Origin: Debaryomyces hansenii CBS767
Taxonomy: Eukaryota > Ascomycota > Pichiomycetes > Serinales > Debaryomycetaceae
Assembly (NCBI RefSeq): GCF_000006445.2
Contig: NC_006046.2
Span: forward strand, 1 to 64,000
Length of the DNA: 64,000 bases
Reading direction: 5' to 3'
Shown: piece by piece, positions 19,155 through 29,580 of the stretch
Numbering within the stretch: position 1 is the stretch's first letter
Layout of the letters: each line of letters begins with the position of its first letter
Program-made: the position numbers and the translations under genes
The notes under the pieces: model-generated
The model's database searches: none
What the model saw: only the letters and a program-made list of their open reading frames with translations
Told to the model about the DNA's origin: nothing

Positions 19155-20454
19155 ATCTAGAGCAATTCCTTATAGCCAAATATCCCAGCCCTTTCTCTTA
19201 TTGCGATTTCTTCCATAACCTTCGTGCTTCTCATATACTTTTGATTCTTCCATTTATCGCCGACAGCTTCTTCGTAAGTGCATCGTTGCTGATACGAAAG
19301 CTTGTTGAGTTCGCTCGTTCCGTAGAAAACACCATATCCTAAATCCGTGCAGTTGAACATATCTTTGGCGTGCTTCTGAAACTCCTCGTATAGCTCGTCC
19401 ACCATCAACATCCTGTCGGACTATGGTCTGGTACTCCCGAACCAAGCATCCAACCAACTTGCCGAGGTCAGGCGTGCTGAATCTGACCGACCCGATCATC
19501 ACCTTTCGGTTATCCTGCTGGTCGACTATCGTCTGGAAAGCCGGCAACGTCCTATTGAATTTATGGTTGTATGACCGGGTGGACTCAAATGTCTGGTATG
19601 CTAGATTCTCCCAGTTTTTGATGATCTACTTGGCGTTGTTTCTCATCAACATATAGTCTGCAATGGCCAACTTCAAGAAGTAGTTGAGGCCGTCGAAGAT
19701 TTTGGCCCGCACCTTCGACTGCGCAAACCTGTCATCAGGAAGCATCAACGAATTAATCACGGCTTTCATACGTTTCAGTCGTGTCCTCTTCCATCACAAT
19801 ATACCTTTCGATCGTCTCCATCACCGCCCGCTTCACCACTTCGTCGGTGGGATTGGTCACCACTTCTTCGATGATTCGGTTACCGCATACCTTGGCAAAC
19901 GTGTAGAAAAAGCGACTGGCGTAATTTGCATATATCACCTGGGTCGTAAAAAGGACCGGCACCTTCAATATGCCCTCTCGCAACATCCGATTGTAAATGG
20001 GATGCGTGCCCTTCAAATGTGGCCTGTCCTGGAGAATATACTTCTTGACGGCCTCAAACACCGGTATACTTTCTTCCTTGTTTTCGCTGTGTAAGTACTG
20101 CGGGTATCCCTTTCCATAATATAGGTTGGCGTTGATTGTGCGGAGGAACTTGTCCTCGTGCCGGAGATGTGTATGCGGGCCTTCCATGGTTGTCATTGAA
20201 GTGGGCGGTTTGGTGTCTTCTTTTTCGCGGTATAAATAGGAAAAGCCGCACTTTTGGTTGGGAATTGCATACCCGGTTGTTCTGAAGACGTGCTGTTGGA
20301 AGTTGCAATTGACCCTGTGTTCTGTTCTAAGATGTTGATTAATGTGTGACTTTGAGGCATGATTGAAGCAAAGCTTGCAAACATTTAACTTAGATTCTTT
20401 GACGCCTGGTATCTCGGAGCCATTGGTAGAATAATGTTGTAACAAACAATTCAT
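19155..20454 (-). pseudogene. Zinc-finger family, long broken copy 1
   Basis: Starts like copy 2 (45983-46894) with MNCLLQHYS, then a C-x2-C...H-x3-H-x4-H finger (residues about 27-47), GYAIPNQKCGFSYLY and a long helical region. A 2-base deletion near 19760 (TCATACG versus TCATAAACG in copy 2) shifts the frame. The rest continues as LPAFQTIVDQQDNRKVMIGS, VRCLVREYQTIV, and after another shift MLMVDELYEEFQKHAK to a stop at 19157. It is the only copy here that keeps the apparent C terminus. GC content is higher than the surroundings. Product unrecognised. A DNA-binding or mobile-element role is possible because of the finger and the copy number. Confidence 0.8.
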
Positions 20455-20935
20455 TTAAAAATCTCCGTAATGCGCAAAAAGCTACAATCTTTGTGTATAC
20501 TAATAAGTCTTATATACTATGATAAAATTGAATTAGTTCGGCTATCTGACACTAATGGACATTAATAAAAGCAATAGTACTCAACTGTTTTGTAATTAAT
20601 CAATTAATGTCGAATAAACCATAGAAGTATGAATGATTTACAAAGAGTATTTTAAGGTATCAGATGATTATGCAACTATAAACTTTTGAAGATAATGAGA
20701 GGTAGATCTTTAAAGCCAATATCTAACTATCAGAAAGAGATAAATTGAAGGTACTGTACTCTTATATATATTTTTTTTTATTCGGTTTTATATATGTTTA
20801 TAAATGATTACGTATGTTTTATGTTAAGTATGTGATTATGTAAATTATAGGTATTATTGTTAAGCTTTGTTTATTTGTTTTGATTTAATATACCACGACG
20901 TCATGGTCCTCTGAAAAGTAAACAAAAACAGTTTA
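20455..20935. repeat. Conserved 5' flank of zinc-finger copy 1
   Basis: Nearly identical to 46895-47362: the two long copies were duplicated together with about 480 bases of upstream DNA. The flank contains a decayed trace of the SERWHE family end (TTAAAGCCAATATC at about 20714), an AT-rich stretch, and CTCTGAAAAGTAAACAAA just before the core repeat. Confidence 0.85.
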
Positions 20936-20995
20936 CACTATTAGTATGGGGTTAACTATGGGAAAAACTCGAAATCTTCAAGTGCAGGGGATAGT
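20936..20995 (+). repeat. Composite core repeat, type A left half plus type B
   Basis: CACTATTAGTATGGGGTT from type A is followed directly by AACTATGGGAAAAACTCG, CTTCAAGTGCAGGGGATAGT of type B. Because both halves occur separately elsewhere, this is a fusion of two core types within one locus. TTGTCGACTACTTAAC follows at 21009. Confidence 0.85.
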
Positions 20996-21075
20996 CAGTA
21001 CATCATTTTTGTCGACTACTTAACTTTTTCTTTTAAAAATTCACTTTATTAAATCTTTACTCTTGCCCCAACTCG

Positions 21076-21888
21076 CTACATGCAATCAAGATCCCATATA
21101 TTTGCGTTGGTAATCTCCGGATGCATCACACGGACATCTGCATTAAAATCACCACCGTTCCAACCCTTCAAACAGAATGATGCCATCTGCCGTTTATTAG
21201 CTTCTTGCACGCTATTGTCACATGGTTCTGAAAACATACTACCTGTCCCTTTAGTATAACACTTCTTTTTGCCGGAACTAGTCCATGAGGCTACAGCACA
21301 TGTCCAGTTTAATCCATCTACCTCGACCCACTTAATGTAGCCCTTACATTCTGGGCCTGATGAACCAATTATCATATCTGCTATCGCTGTCCCCAAAGAT
21401 GCAAAGCCGGTAATGTTATCAATGAAGGAAGCTTTAGTGTCATACCAGTTCTCTATTAGCCATACACGAGCGGTCTCTAACCTATACTTGGTTACAAAAC
21501 TATACTTCTTTAGTCTCGTCGGTGTTACCCATACTGGTAGATCAGCCGCTCTTTTTACCACACCTGTTGCGTCAGCACTGTAATTAGTCAAGATTCTATC
21601 AAAATCTTCGAACCCAAATGCTAGAGCATTAAAATTCTCATTTCTTTTCTTATTGTTGATCGCACTAATAAACTCCTGAGATATTTCTAACTGATTAAAT
21701 AATGTATCTGGCATTCTATTACCATTACCGGACCGGAGATATTCATGTGCTTCTGACGGTATGTTACTTATTAACATGGTCACTTTAGCAGTTGCGTTAA
21801 GTTTTTCTAACTCGGCCTTCAGGGGGAATGTTTCAGCTAACCCTACGCTGAGACATAACAAAAATAACCCGACGAATGATTTTAACAT
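21076..21888 (-). CDS. Secreted precursor with Kex2-type site, killer-toxin-like
   Basis: I choose the ATG at 21888 because it gives a clean signal peptide (MLKSFVGLFLLCLSVGLA); an upstream ATG at 21939 would bury it. The 270-residue product has about 110 residues of pro-region, a VVKR Kex2-type site, and then a mature part with a hydrophobic segment (FASLGTAIADMIIGSS), ECKGYIKW, and about six Cys before the end (KKCY, EPCD, FCLKGW, DLDC). This layout is that of secreted yeast killer preproproteins, but I cannot name a family, so the toxin label is inference. A related C-terminal relic lies at 5429-5887. Intact reading frame. Confidence 0.6.
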   Translation of the reverse strand: MLKSFVGLFLLCLSVGLAETFPLKAELEKLNATAKVTMLISNIPSEAHEYLRSGNGNRMPDTLFNQLEISQEFISAINNKKRNENFNALAFGFEDFDRILTNYSADATGVVKRAADLPVWVTPTRLKKYSFVTKYRLETARVWLIENWYDTKASFIDNITGFASLGTAIADMIIGSSGPECKGYIKWVEVDGLNWTCAVASWTSSGKKKCYTKGTGSMFSEPCDNSVQEANKRQMASFCLKGWNGGDFNADVRVMHPEITNANIWDLDCM

Positions 21889-22047
21889 TATGATTATCTT
21901 TGACAGATTTTCAGGTGATATGTCTATTGTAGAATACACGGGCGAAATTGAACCAATTATCTTCAGTGATAATTTCTCATAAAAATTTAAAAAAGAAAAA
22001 TTAAAGTTCCGTAGAAAGTCAGGTTAGCAGACTATGTAACAAAGCTA

Positions 22048-22132
22048 TGTATTTTATTTTTTGTTAGAGGGGCGTGTACCAGCTTTTTATTTTATTTTTT
22101 GTTAGAGGGGCGTGTACCAGCTTTTTATTTTA
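22048..22132 (+). repeat. 38-bp tandem duplication
   Basis: GTTAGAGGGGCGTGTACCAG with its flanking TTTTTATTTTATTTT occurs twice, 38 bases apart (starts at 22063 and 22101), plus a partial third flank. It lies about 160 bases upstream of the secreted-precursor gene. Possibly duplicated promoter DNA or simple slippage. Confidence 0.85.
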
Positions 22133-22229
22133 TTCTCGAAAATAGTGCTTCCATACATTCTAACAGTGTGACAGGCTTTTACGAGTGCGACTTCACATGG
22201 ATAATTAGCTGTAACATGCAATTTACAAT

Positions 22230-22500
22230 AATTTTATCCACTCTTTCAATCTCGCACCTATTTCGGTTAACCACGGTGGCAAGCTCAGGATATGGAGGAG
22301 CGTGATGATAATCATCGATAACTTGGTATGTGCGGCTCGAAAGCGACACATGTCATTGCCGAATAGCACAAGCAACTGGCGCTTATGCCGCGAATACTGC
22401 GGGACGTCAATGCACTCGGTAAACGATGTCATGCCGTCGTTGAGGCCCTAATCGTCCACCGAGTACTCCAACTCCTGTTCCACCATTGATTGAGCAACAT
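22230..22500 (-). pseudogene. Fragment of unrecognised family F1, copy 2
   Basis: The minus strand encodes YSVDD, a stop, GMTSFTECIDVPQYSRHKRQ, an aromatic stretch and LLHILSLPPWLTEI. It matches the relic at 2166-2640 in both protein and order. One in-frame stop follows YSVDD. No function can be given. Confidence 0.5.
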
Positions 22501-23399
22501 GGAGCAAACTGATAATTGTGTTATGAGCGTCTTTATTAATTTTCTGCTTCTAATTGTAGAGGACAATCCAAAGAGCATAACTTTCAAGCGGTCTTCCAAT
22601 TACAACAATTATTCAAATTATGTTTCTTCGAATTTAATCATTCATATTCTTAGAGACCGCATGATGTCCGTCTTGAAGATCATCTTATATTGGCTTAATT
22701 CTTGCTCGTATATTCAATATTATGATGCAAGATTAGTACCAAGAAATTTGGCTGTAGCCGTTTACGAGTGCGCATTGTAGCTTAAAAATTTAATGCAAAT
22801 CAAAATCGTTTGATCTCATGCAGGCATAGACATTTGGCAATGTGGCGCCTGACTTATAAGAGCGCATCAGGAAGGGCAAATCTCGCATTAACTTATTACA
22901 TCTATTCAGATGAATTGCTTAATAATGTATTTTGAAGTAAATTTACTTTCGCTTATGAACGTTTTTGAACAACCCCCTAATCGGATTTTATTTATCGTTT
23001 AGTCTTTGACGCTACTGATAACCCTATAAAGTCAAATTTCAATCCCGAACACTTATGGTTGCAAGTACATGCCTGTACGTTCAATTCAATTACCAAAACG
23101 AATTGAATAACTTACGAACTAACGTAACATTTCAAGCATTGCATATAACAATATTACATAATCAAATGTGAAAATTTTTCTGCGTGTGTAACAAGGAAAT
23201 GAGCTTATGCAAGACTGGTCCAAATGGCGGAACCGGAGCACATGGGTAGCGTTGACTGATGTATGATAATTGGCAATCGTTCCGTAATGCCGTGTGGAAG
23301 TGGACACCAAGTGTCCCAGGGCTAGTACAATGGTTTCGTATACCTGGCGGTACATATCGAGTTCTACATAGTTAATTGACTAGATGGCATGACGATCCT
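22501..23399. other. Intergenic, nothing recognised
   Basis: Small frames at 22490-22780 and 23119-23355 lack protein-like support. No repeat family member was seen. Confidence 0.4.
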
Positions 23400-23824
23400 A
23401 CATATGGTAGCCTGCAAGACATCAGAAACAACAACTTACAAGTTATAGTTATGTCAATAAAAGTTTTTCCATTTTACGACGTTGTAGGTTTGCACACGTT
23501 AATTTTGAGTCTCAAGTTGAAAATTCATGTGTTATGGCGTTGAATGGTCACAAGTTCGTAAGCACAAGAGCATTAGTGGAAGCTCAGCAGCAAATAAGAT
23601 AGATATAAATAAAATCTTCCAATAGAGAGGACAACCAAACGACTTCGTTCCTAATGTGCAATTACAAGAAAGTGTGCCTTACTAAAATTCTTCGATAACG
23701 TAATACAATCTTACCTTCTCTTTTGGTACCAGTTTACACACATTTACGACATTGCACCCAAACGGGTGTGTTCCTTAACTTAACTATGGGAAAAAACGCG
23801 CAATCTCCAAGTGCAGGGGATAGT
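23400..23824 (+). repeat. Dispersed repeat shared with 61620-61988
   Basis: Shares with 61620-61988, in the same order, ACATCAGAAACAACAA, TTTTACGACGTTG, AGTGGAAGCTCAG.AGCAAATAAGA, TAATACAATCTTAC, TTTACGACATTGCACCCAAA and finally a type B core. At 61 kb this block is the upstream flank of a family A kinase-fusion gene, so here it marks a lost or deleted copy of that gene. Confidence 0.8.
23783..23824 (+). repeat. Core repeat type B
   Basis: Complete member: ACTATGGGAAAAAACGCGC, AATCTCCAAGTGCAGGGG and ATAGT. The left and right five bases are inverted repeats of each other. Confidence 0.88.
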
Positions 23825-24359
23825 ATCCATCTATTGTATTTTTCACAAACAGATATCATACCATGCTATACAGACAGACAGAAATCCACTTATCAGATAT
23901 ACCAGAGTTTGTAGTTTTCTCATTAAAATATTCTGTGGTACTTTAATGCCAACACACAGTTTTAGGTTGTTAGATTTTATTGAAGAAAATTACAATCTGG
24001 AATTTTATTCTGCAACATCTTGTTTTATGCTACCTCATACTTACAGACCATGCCTTCCGTTTAAGCGCTTTGATTTGTTTCTTCTGATGATCTAAGAAGG
24101 GCTCTTTGCTTTAACCTTTTCAAATTAAGAAAAATCATCATTTTAATAATGTTCTTTACTGGTGTTTTCCGTTCCTAATGACTGAGGTTCTAGGACTTCA
24201 GTTTATAGATACAAAGAGGAATATAGTTTTTCGCGGAGGAACAATAGTATGTACTTATACTTATAATAAACTGATAACATTACCAATAGCACGAAGCTTA
24301 TATCAAGAGGATATTCTATTATTGTTTCAAAGATCGTATTTTTTTACATAACTATGTAC

Positions 24360-24795
24360 GATATTATGAGCTCAGGTTAATTGAGCAGTTGAAACAAAAC
24401 GAAAAAAAACAAAGAAAATGGGAGAAGCTACAAGAAAGATGTACCAGATATTTATTTGTTGATATTGGAAGTGGTATTGTACAACAAGAAGATATATATG
24501 CACTTTTTATGACAATGATTACTAAGTTCATTAAGATTGGGTATAAGAGACTGGCAACAGATCATGGTACAATTTGTCAAAAAGAATGTTTCTAGCAGCA
24601 AATTAAGCTCATCCTTTATCTCTAGATTTTTGGAAATGCAGGAAGAGCATGGATCAAGTGTAGCACTTAATAGTACAAGAAAACTAGCAGAGAAGACCAG
24701 CAATTAATGTCCGAGCGGTAGCACGCAATAATTAATCTTCCAACATCGGTTAAGGAAATAGATAATTTCAAGACTAACATTAGAGCGTAAAGAAA
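24360..24795 (+). pseudogene. Decayed SERWHE-family gene, copy with upstream part
   Basis: A plus-strand frame (24389-24595) encodes a charged coiled-coil-like start, then RYLFVDIGSGIVQQEDIYAL. After stops comes EDQQLMSER, HAIINLPTSV and FKTNIRA, which is the family end also seen at 48662-48877. The same VDIGSGI segment is encoded on the minus strand at about 29400-29480. These pieces show that the VDIGSGI and SERWHE parts belong to one gene. The product is unrecognised. Confidence 0.5.
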
Positions 24796-24927
24796 TCTTT
24801 TAGCGTCCATAAAAACTTTTTCTTGCTTATTTAATACAACAATAATACTCTATGTAAGTACTTGTTTGTTTACTTTTTTTGGTTTATGGCTCCTCAAAAG
24901 TAAACAAAACCAGGCTTCCAGGTTTTG

Positions 24928-24965
24928 TATGGGCTTGTCGAGCTTCCAACCAATTGCAGGAGACT
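24928..24965 (+). repeat. Core repeat type C
   Basis: TATGGGCTTGTCGAGCTTCC, then AACCAATTGCAGG and AGACT. It resembles the type C copy at 49088 (TATGGGCTTGTCGCGGTTCC). CTCAAAAGTAAACAAAACC lies just to its left, as in type A copies. Confidence 0.75.
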
Positions 24966-24973
24966 AATTATAT

Positions 24974-26632
24974 CTAGCTTCCAGCAAATTTAGATTTTGC
25001 CCGTAGTTTATGACCGTTGATATAGAACAAAACTGGAATAAGAATCATTAAGAGTGAAATAAATCCCAATACAGTACAACCCCATGCAACAGGATAAGAT
25101 GAATTTGATAGGTTATTAAATAATGGCCTAGCAAATAAAGGAAAACACCCTGCAATGACAGATCTAAACATGTCATTGCTAGCAAACACTGATGCGACAT
25201 AGCGAGGAAAAGACACCCCTAAATACTGAAGTAGCGATTGAAAATTTAATAACGCGCTCATTCCAAATATAATAGCACCAAATATTGGACCAACCCAGTG
25301 ATAGTCAGACCTTGATGTCCAACCAAATACGAATATTCCAAGTGGCATTAGCACACTACCAATTATAGAAGAAAATAAAAATATTTCTGGCTTAACACTT
25401 TTATCAGCTAGGAGGTATTTTGTGAAAGTATGATATATAATCGTCAGATATGCTATTGCTCCTAATAATGAACCAACCATGATAGTAAAATAAGTTGTCC
25501 CTGTTTGAACCAATGTAAATTTGTAGGTTTGTGTAAAAACTATTGGAAAAGCTTCGTACCAAATGTATATTACAGAGTAAACCATTGAAATATAAATGTT
25601 AATCAAGAGAACAACTGGCTCAAGTAGAGTCACTTCAAAGGGTCTCCATAGAATTTCCACAACTAATTCTTTTTTAGTATGTGCATTATTCTCGATTTCA
25701 CCTTTGCTAATAATATTTTTATTGCCAGTTATTTCTCTCAATATCTTCGCCTTTCTAAACAATATTGTTTTATCGTAAGTCTCTGGTAGAAACAATGATA
25801 ATACAATCAAACAAATCCCTGATAATATAAGCGAAAACCAGAAAGTCCATCTCCAACCATCTTTCACAACCAAAATTGAGCCAAAGAATGGTCCTAAAGA
25901 AATACCGCAGAAGCAACTAAAACCCCATATTGCAAGTCCATGTGGCATGTATGGCAAGTATAATATATCAGCAATCGATGCGCCCCCTGTTGCGAGAGCA
26001 GGGGACGCAAATATCCCACAAAGAAATCTCAATATGCTTAAGCTCGTTATATCTTTTGCTAAGGCAACAGGAATTTGAAGAACACAATAAAGAAATAGAG
26101 TAACAATATAAATAGAAGTTCTTCCAAATACTGCATTTTCTGACAAAGGCGAAAAAATCATAGGCCCAATCCCATACCCAATAACAAACATAGTCAAGGG
26201 TAGTATTGCCAATACATAAGAAGTATTTAAATCTAACATAAGTTGATCAATTCCTGGCGTATAAATGGCAGACCCTAAATAGACGAAGCAACTTAAAAAG
26301 CAAACTTGCAGAATAATCGCAATTTTATATTTTAATGGCCAGTTTTTAGGGTTCTGCGGATCTGTCAAACTTTCCCAATCTACAATGATCAAATCATTGC
26401 ATCCTAGTTTGGATGAGCTGAGAGTAGCTTCATTAGCTTCATCTTTGATACTTACCGGATCTATATTATCTTTTTTAACACCTTCTTCATTATTAGCTTC
26501 AGCCTTGAAATGAAGGAATTTGTTTGGTACAGTATAATTTTCATTCTCTTCCTTATAGCGGAAAAGTTTATGGCCGGACGCATGATAAACTAATCGACCA
26601 ACAAAACTGTCTCCAATGAACGAAGATAGCAT
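24974..26632 (-). CDS. MFS multidrug transporter, MDR1/FLR1-like (DHA1)
   Basis: A 552-residue drug:H+ antiporter of the plasma membrane. The cytosolic N terminus ends with VDWESLTDPQNPKNWP (about 84-99), the box typical of the CaMDR1/FLR1 group. Twelve membrane segments follow. Signature pieces are PLSENAVFGR (162-171) between segments 2 and 3, the antiporter motif GISLGPFFGSIL (243-254) in segment 5, WRW (260-262) and PETYDKTIL after segment 6. The end, GHKLRAKSKFA, is also typical of the group. It would export azoles, benomyl-like compounds and similar drugs. It is divergent from the Old Yellow Enzyme gene and shares its promoter, which holds three TTACTAA sites. No break is seen. Confidence 0.9.
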   Translation of the reverse strand: MLSSFIGDSFVGRLVYHASGHKLFRYKEENENYTVPNKFLHFKAEANNEEGVKKDNIDPVSIKDEANEATLSSSKLGCNDLIIVDWESLTDPQNPKNWPLKYKIAIILQVCFLSCFVYLGSAIYTPGIDQLMLDLNTSYVLAILPLTMFVIGYGIGPMIFSPLSENAVFGRTSIYIVTLFLYCVLQIPVALAKDITSLSILRFLCGIFASPALATGGASIADILYLPYMPHGLAIWGFSCFCGISLGPFFGSILVVKDGWRWTFWFSLILSGICLIVLSLFLPETYDKTILFRKAKILREITGNKNIISKGEIENNAHTKKELVVEILWRPFEVTLLEPVVLLINIYISMVYSVIYIWYEAFPIVFTQTYKFTLVQTGTTYFTIMVGSLLGAIAYLTIIYHTFTKYLLADKSVKPEIFLFSSIIGSVLMPLGIFVFGWTSRSDYHWVGPIFGAIIFGMSALLNFQSLLQYLGVSFPRYVASVFASNDMFRSVIAGCFPLFARPLFNNLSNSSYPVAWGCTVLGFISLLMILIPVLFYINGHKLRAKSKFAGS

Positions 26633-27291
26633 TATGAATTAGAGTACTACTATACTACGTTATTAAATTATTAAGTTATTAAGTTATTATGACAAGCATT
26701 TATACAAACTCTAGGTGCGCTTTTGCAATAATTGTGTATTAGTAATGCATAGCTACAAAGTATAAATATGTAAGCAACACAATAATTTCAGCAAGCCTTG
26801 ATTTCCTTATCACGTTACTAAATGCGAAAAATTAAGCCTCGGCGAAGGATCCAAGACCAAAGCAAAGCAAGAATATTATTGTTAAATATAAAATAATTAG
26901 AAACTGAGAATCTTGTCTTTTACCTAACGTTTATAGATTTTAATAGTAATGAACGTGGTTTAAAAGAAAAAGATCTTTCATTAATTTTTCATAGTATCCA
27001 CGAATATCCGGAATATATTTTGTGCAGCATTTATTTTATTGGCTTCCATTACTGAGCGCGCTGCTATCGATCACATGACACATTTCTAATATGCACTCAG
27101 ACACAAAATTAAAACCATTAATAAGCAACCGACATTGAAAACATGCAACACCTTTCACTAATATGTACTCTACTTTTCTTGATGTATGGATTCTTACTAA
27201 TGAAGATACAATGAAAAAGTATAAATATGTGTCAAATTGAAATGATTTAGTATTTCGTTAGTTTTCTTAAACATACATTAGAGAAGAAGAA
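26633..27291. promoter_or_regulatory. Divergent promoter with three Yap1/Cap1-type sites
   Basis: Perfect TTACTAA elements occur at 26739-26745 (as TTAGTAA), 26815-26821 and 27194-27200. This is the preferred site of Yap1/Cap1 bZIP factors, which in yeasts activate both FLR1/MDR1-type pumps and Old Yellow Enzymes under oxidative or drug stress. TATAAATA at 27220-27227 lies about 65 bases before the OYE start. The sites are seen; the regulation is inferred. Confidence 0.7.
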
Positions 27292-28563
27292 ATGACTGGA
27301 ATTCAAATTTCATCATTAAAGAACACAGATTTGTTTAAGTCCTTAAAAGTTGGTCAGAATACTTTGTCTAACAAAGTAGTTTATCCACCAACCACCAGGA
27401 TGAGAGCATTAGAGGATCACACACCATCTGATTTGGAATTAGAATACTACGGCTCGAGGTCTAAATACCCAGGGTCATTATTGATTGCGGAGGCTACGTT
27501 CGTTTCAGAACAAGCAGGTTTAAATGGTTCAGTTCCAAGTACATGGAATTCAGAACCGGCTGGTTATGTTCCAGGTATTTGGAATGAGAAACATGTAAAA
27601 GGGTGGAAAAAAATTACTGATAGAGTCCATGAGAACGATTCGTTTATTTCAAGTCAATTTTGGTTTTTAGGTAGGGTCGGCGATCCACAACTATTAAAGG
27701 ACCATGGATTGGATTATGTTGCACCATCTGCAATTTACCCAGATCAAGATTTTAGAAACAAAGCTGAAGCTGCTGAAAATCCTCTTAGAGCCTTAACAGA
27801 AGAGGAAATTCATGAACTTATTTATGAGACATACACAAATGCGGCTAAGAATGCGATCGCTGCTGGATTTGATTATATCGAACTTCATGCAGCTCACGGA
27901 TACTTGCTCGATCAGTTCTTGAACCCGGCTACAAACCAAAGAACTGATAAGTATGGTGGTAGCATCGAAAATAGAGCAAGGTTAGTTTTAGAATTGGTTG
28001 ATCATTTAACAACTCTTGTTGGTGCAAGCAAATTGGCTATCAGAATTTCACCATGGGCCAAATTTCAAGGTATGGATGCTGAAAAAGATTCAACTCATCC
28101 TATCACAACATTAAGTTACGTCTTGCATGAATTACAAAAAAGAGCAGATAATGGCAAGGGGCTTGCATATGTGTCAGTTGTCGAGCCCCGTGCTCAAGGG
28201 GGCGATGATGTTGAAAAGTCTCAACAGGTTGGTGATAATACATTTGTTGGACAAATTTGGAAGGGTGTTATTTTAAAGAGTGGAAATTATACCTATGATG
28301 CTCCTAATTTCAAAACTTTGTTGAATGATATTAGTGATAATCGTACCATGGTCGGTTTTGCCAGATATTACACTTCGAATCCCGATTTAGTCAAAAGATT
28401 ATACGAGGGATGGGATTTAACTCCGTATGATAGACTGACTTTTTACGGTTCTAGTAACTGGGGTTATAATACATTTAATAGTTATAATGAAAATCGTGAA
28501 TTTACTAAAGATGTTGAAAGCGATATATTGCCTGAAGCCATAGAAGAGATAGATGTCAAATAG
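27292..28563 (+). CDS. Old Yellow Enzyme, NADPH dehydrogenase
   Basis: A 423-residue FMN-dependent ene-reductase. It uses NADPH to reduce activated C=C bonds of enals, enones and nitro compounds, probably in the cytosol. The barrel start is seen in [11 protein letters not shown] (29-39). The substrate-binding pair is HAAH (His199, His202), so it carries His/His rather than the His/Asn of OYE1. Tyr204 follows, where OYE1 has its proton-donor Tyr196. Further family text: [24 protein letters not shown] (207-230) in two parts, RISPW (251-255), and [14 protein letters not shown] near 354-367 for FMN phosphate binding. Length and ends fit the fungal family. Shares a stress-type promoter with the drug transporter. 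Confidence 0.95.
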   Translation: MTGIQISSLKNTDLFKSLKVGQNTLSNKVVYPPTTRMRALEDHTPSDLELEYYGSRSKYPGSLLIAEATFVSEQAGLNGSVPSTWNSEPAGYVPGIWNEKHVKGWKKITDRVHENDSFISSQFWFLGRVGDPQLLKDHGLDYVAPSAIYPDQDFRNKAEAAENPLRALTEEEIHELIYETYTNAAKNAIAAGFDYIELHAAHGYLLDQFLNPATNQRTDKYGGSIENRARLVLELVDHLTTLVGASKLAIRISPWAKFQGMDAEKDSTHPITTLSYVLHELQKRADNGKGLAYVSVVEPRAQGGDDVEKSQQVGDNTFVGQIWKGVILKSGNYTYDAPNFKTLLNDISDNRTMVGFARYYTSNPDLVKRLYEGWDLTPYDRLTFYGSSNWGYNTFNSYNENREFTKDVESDILPEAIEEIDVK

Positions 28564-29130
28564 ATAATAGATATAGAATCATAGAAGATAATAACAATTT
28601 GGATTTTTTTTTTTCGTAGTGTTAAATTAGTAGTTATTTGTAGTAAAGTGAAAATGCAATAAATGGTTCATATGAGCACTATCTTCTGCAATTGCGTGCA
28701 AATTGTTTGTTTTTATTCTAACGGCTAATCGCAAAAATTAAAATTATAAATTTCATAATTTTGATATGGGTGCGAAAAAATATGAAAAATGGGATGATAA
28801 ACTGTTAAGGCTTGTTATGAATTTTGATGAGTTGAAGACTTCCGTTTTTCCAACTAAAAAGTAGACATATAGTAAAATTCATCTATAATATGTGAAAAAT
28901 TGATTTTTATTTGTATACGAGCATTATATGTGTTATGATGGTATTTGTATGATTCATAACTTTAAAACACTTTAAGACGGTCAAAACCTAGAGAAGTTGT
29001 TTTGTGTGACACTTTCGTGCAATGCTGCAAAACTTTAACTATTTTAAGAAATTCCTTTCTAAAACAAATCGTACATTCCATCTATATAAGCCAGCCATTT
29101 AAAAGATTTCTTTCTGTTCTAATTGAATGT
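28564..29130. other. Intergenic, nothing recognised
   Basis: The 3' flank of the OYE gene with a T-rich terminator-like tract at 28608-28617. No other feature seen. Confidence 0.4.
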
Positions 29131-29580
29131 AAGGTTTGAAATTATCTATTTCTTTGAGCTATGAAGGAATGTTAGTGATTTCGTGCCATCGCTCGGACAT
29201 CAATTACAATACCTCAACAATGCTATTTTCATATTATATTGCTAGTTTTTTCATAACTATTGAAAGCGACCGTTGGCCGTGGGCTGCCTGAATTTCTAAG
29301 AACTTATAGATAAACGACTAACTTAATTTGCTGGGTGTTACAAACTTCCTTTTTAACAAATTGCACCATTATTTGTCCCCAGTCTCTTCTTCCGAACCTG
29401 TTTTTGAAGAAGTTGGTACTCATTGAACGAAAGCGCATACATATCCTCCTGTCGAATAATTCCACTTCCGATATCTACAAATAAGTATCTGATGCATCTT
29501 GTAACTTTTGCAATTTTTCTTTGTTTCTATCTGTTTGCTTTAATTGTTCCATCAATCTTAGTTCATTATCTCACATAATT
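29131..29580 (-). pseudogene. Decayed SERWHE-family gene, inverted copy
   Basis: The minus strand carries, in broken frames, a coiled-coil-like stretch (EKLQKLQD), RYLFVDIGSGI, RQEDMYAL and, further on at about 29170-29205, LMSERWHEITNIP. It is the inverted counterpart of 24360-24795. Stops and shifts leave no usable frame. Confidence 0.5.

Noticed and set aside
25596..25778. Small frame opposite the drug transporter
   Set aside because: Shadow of a strong coding gene on the other strand.
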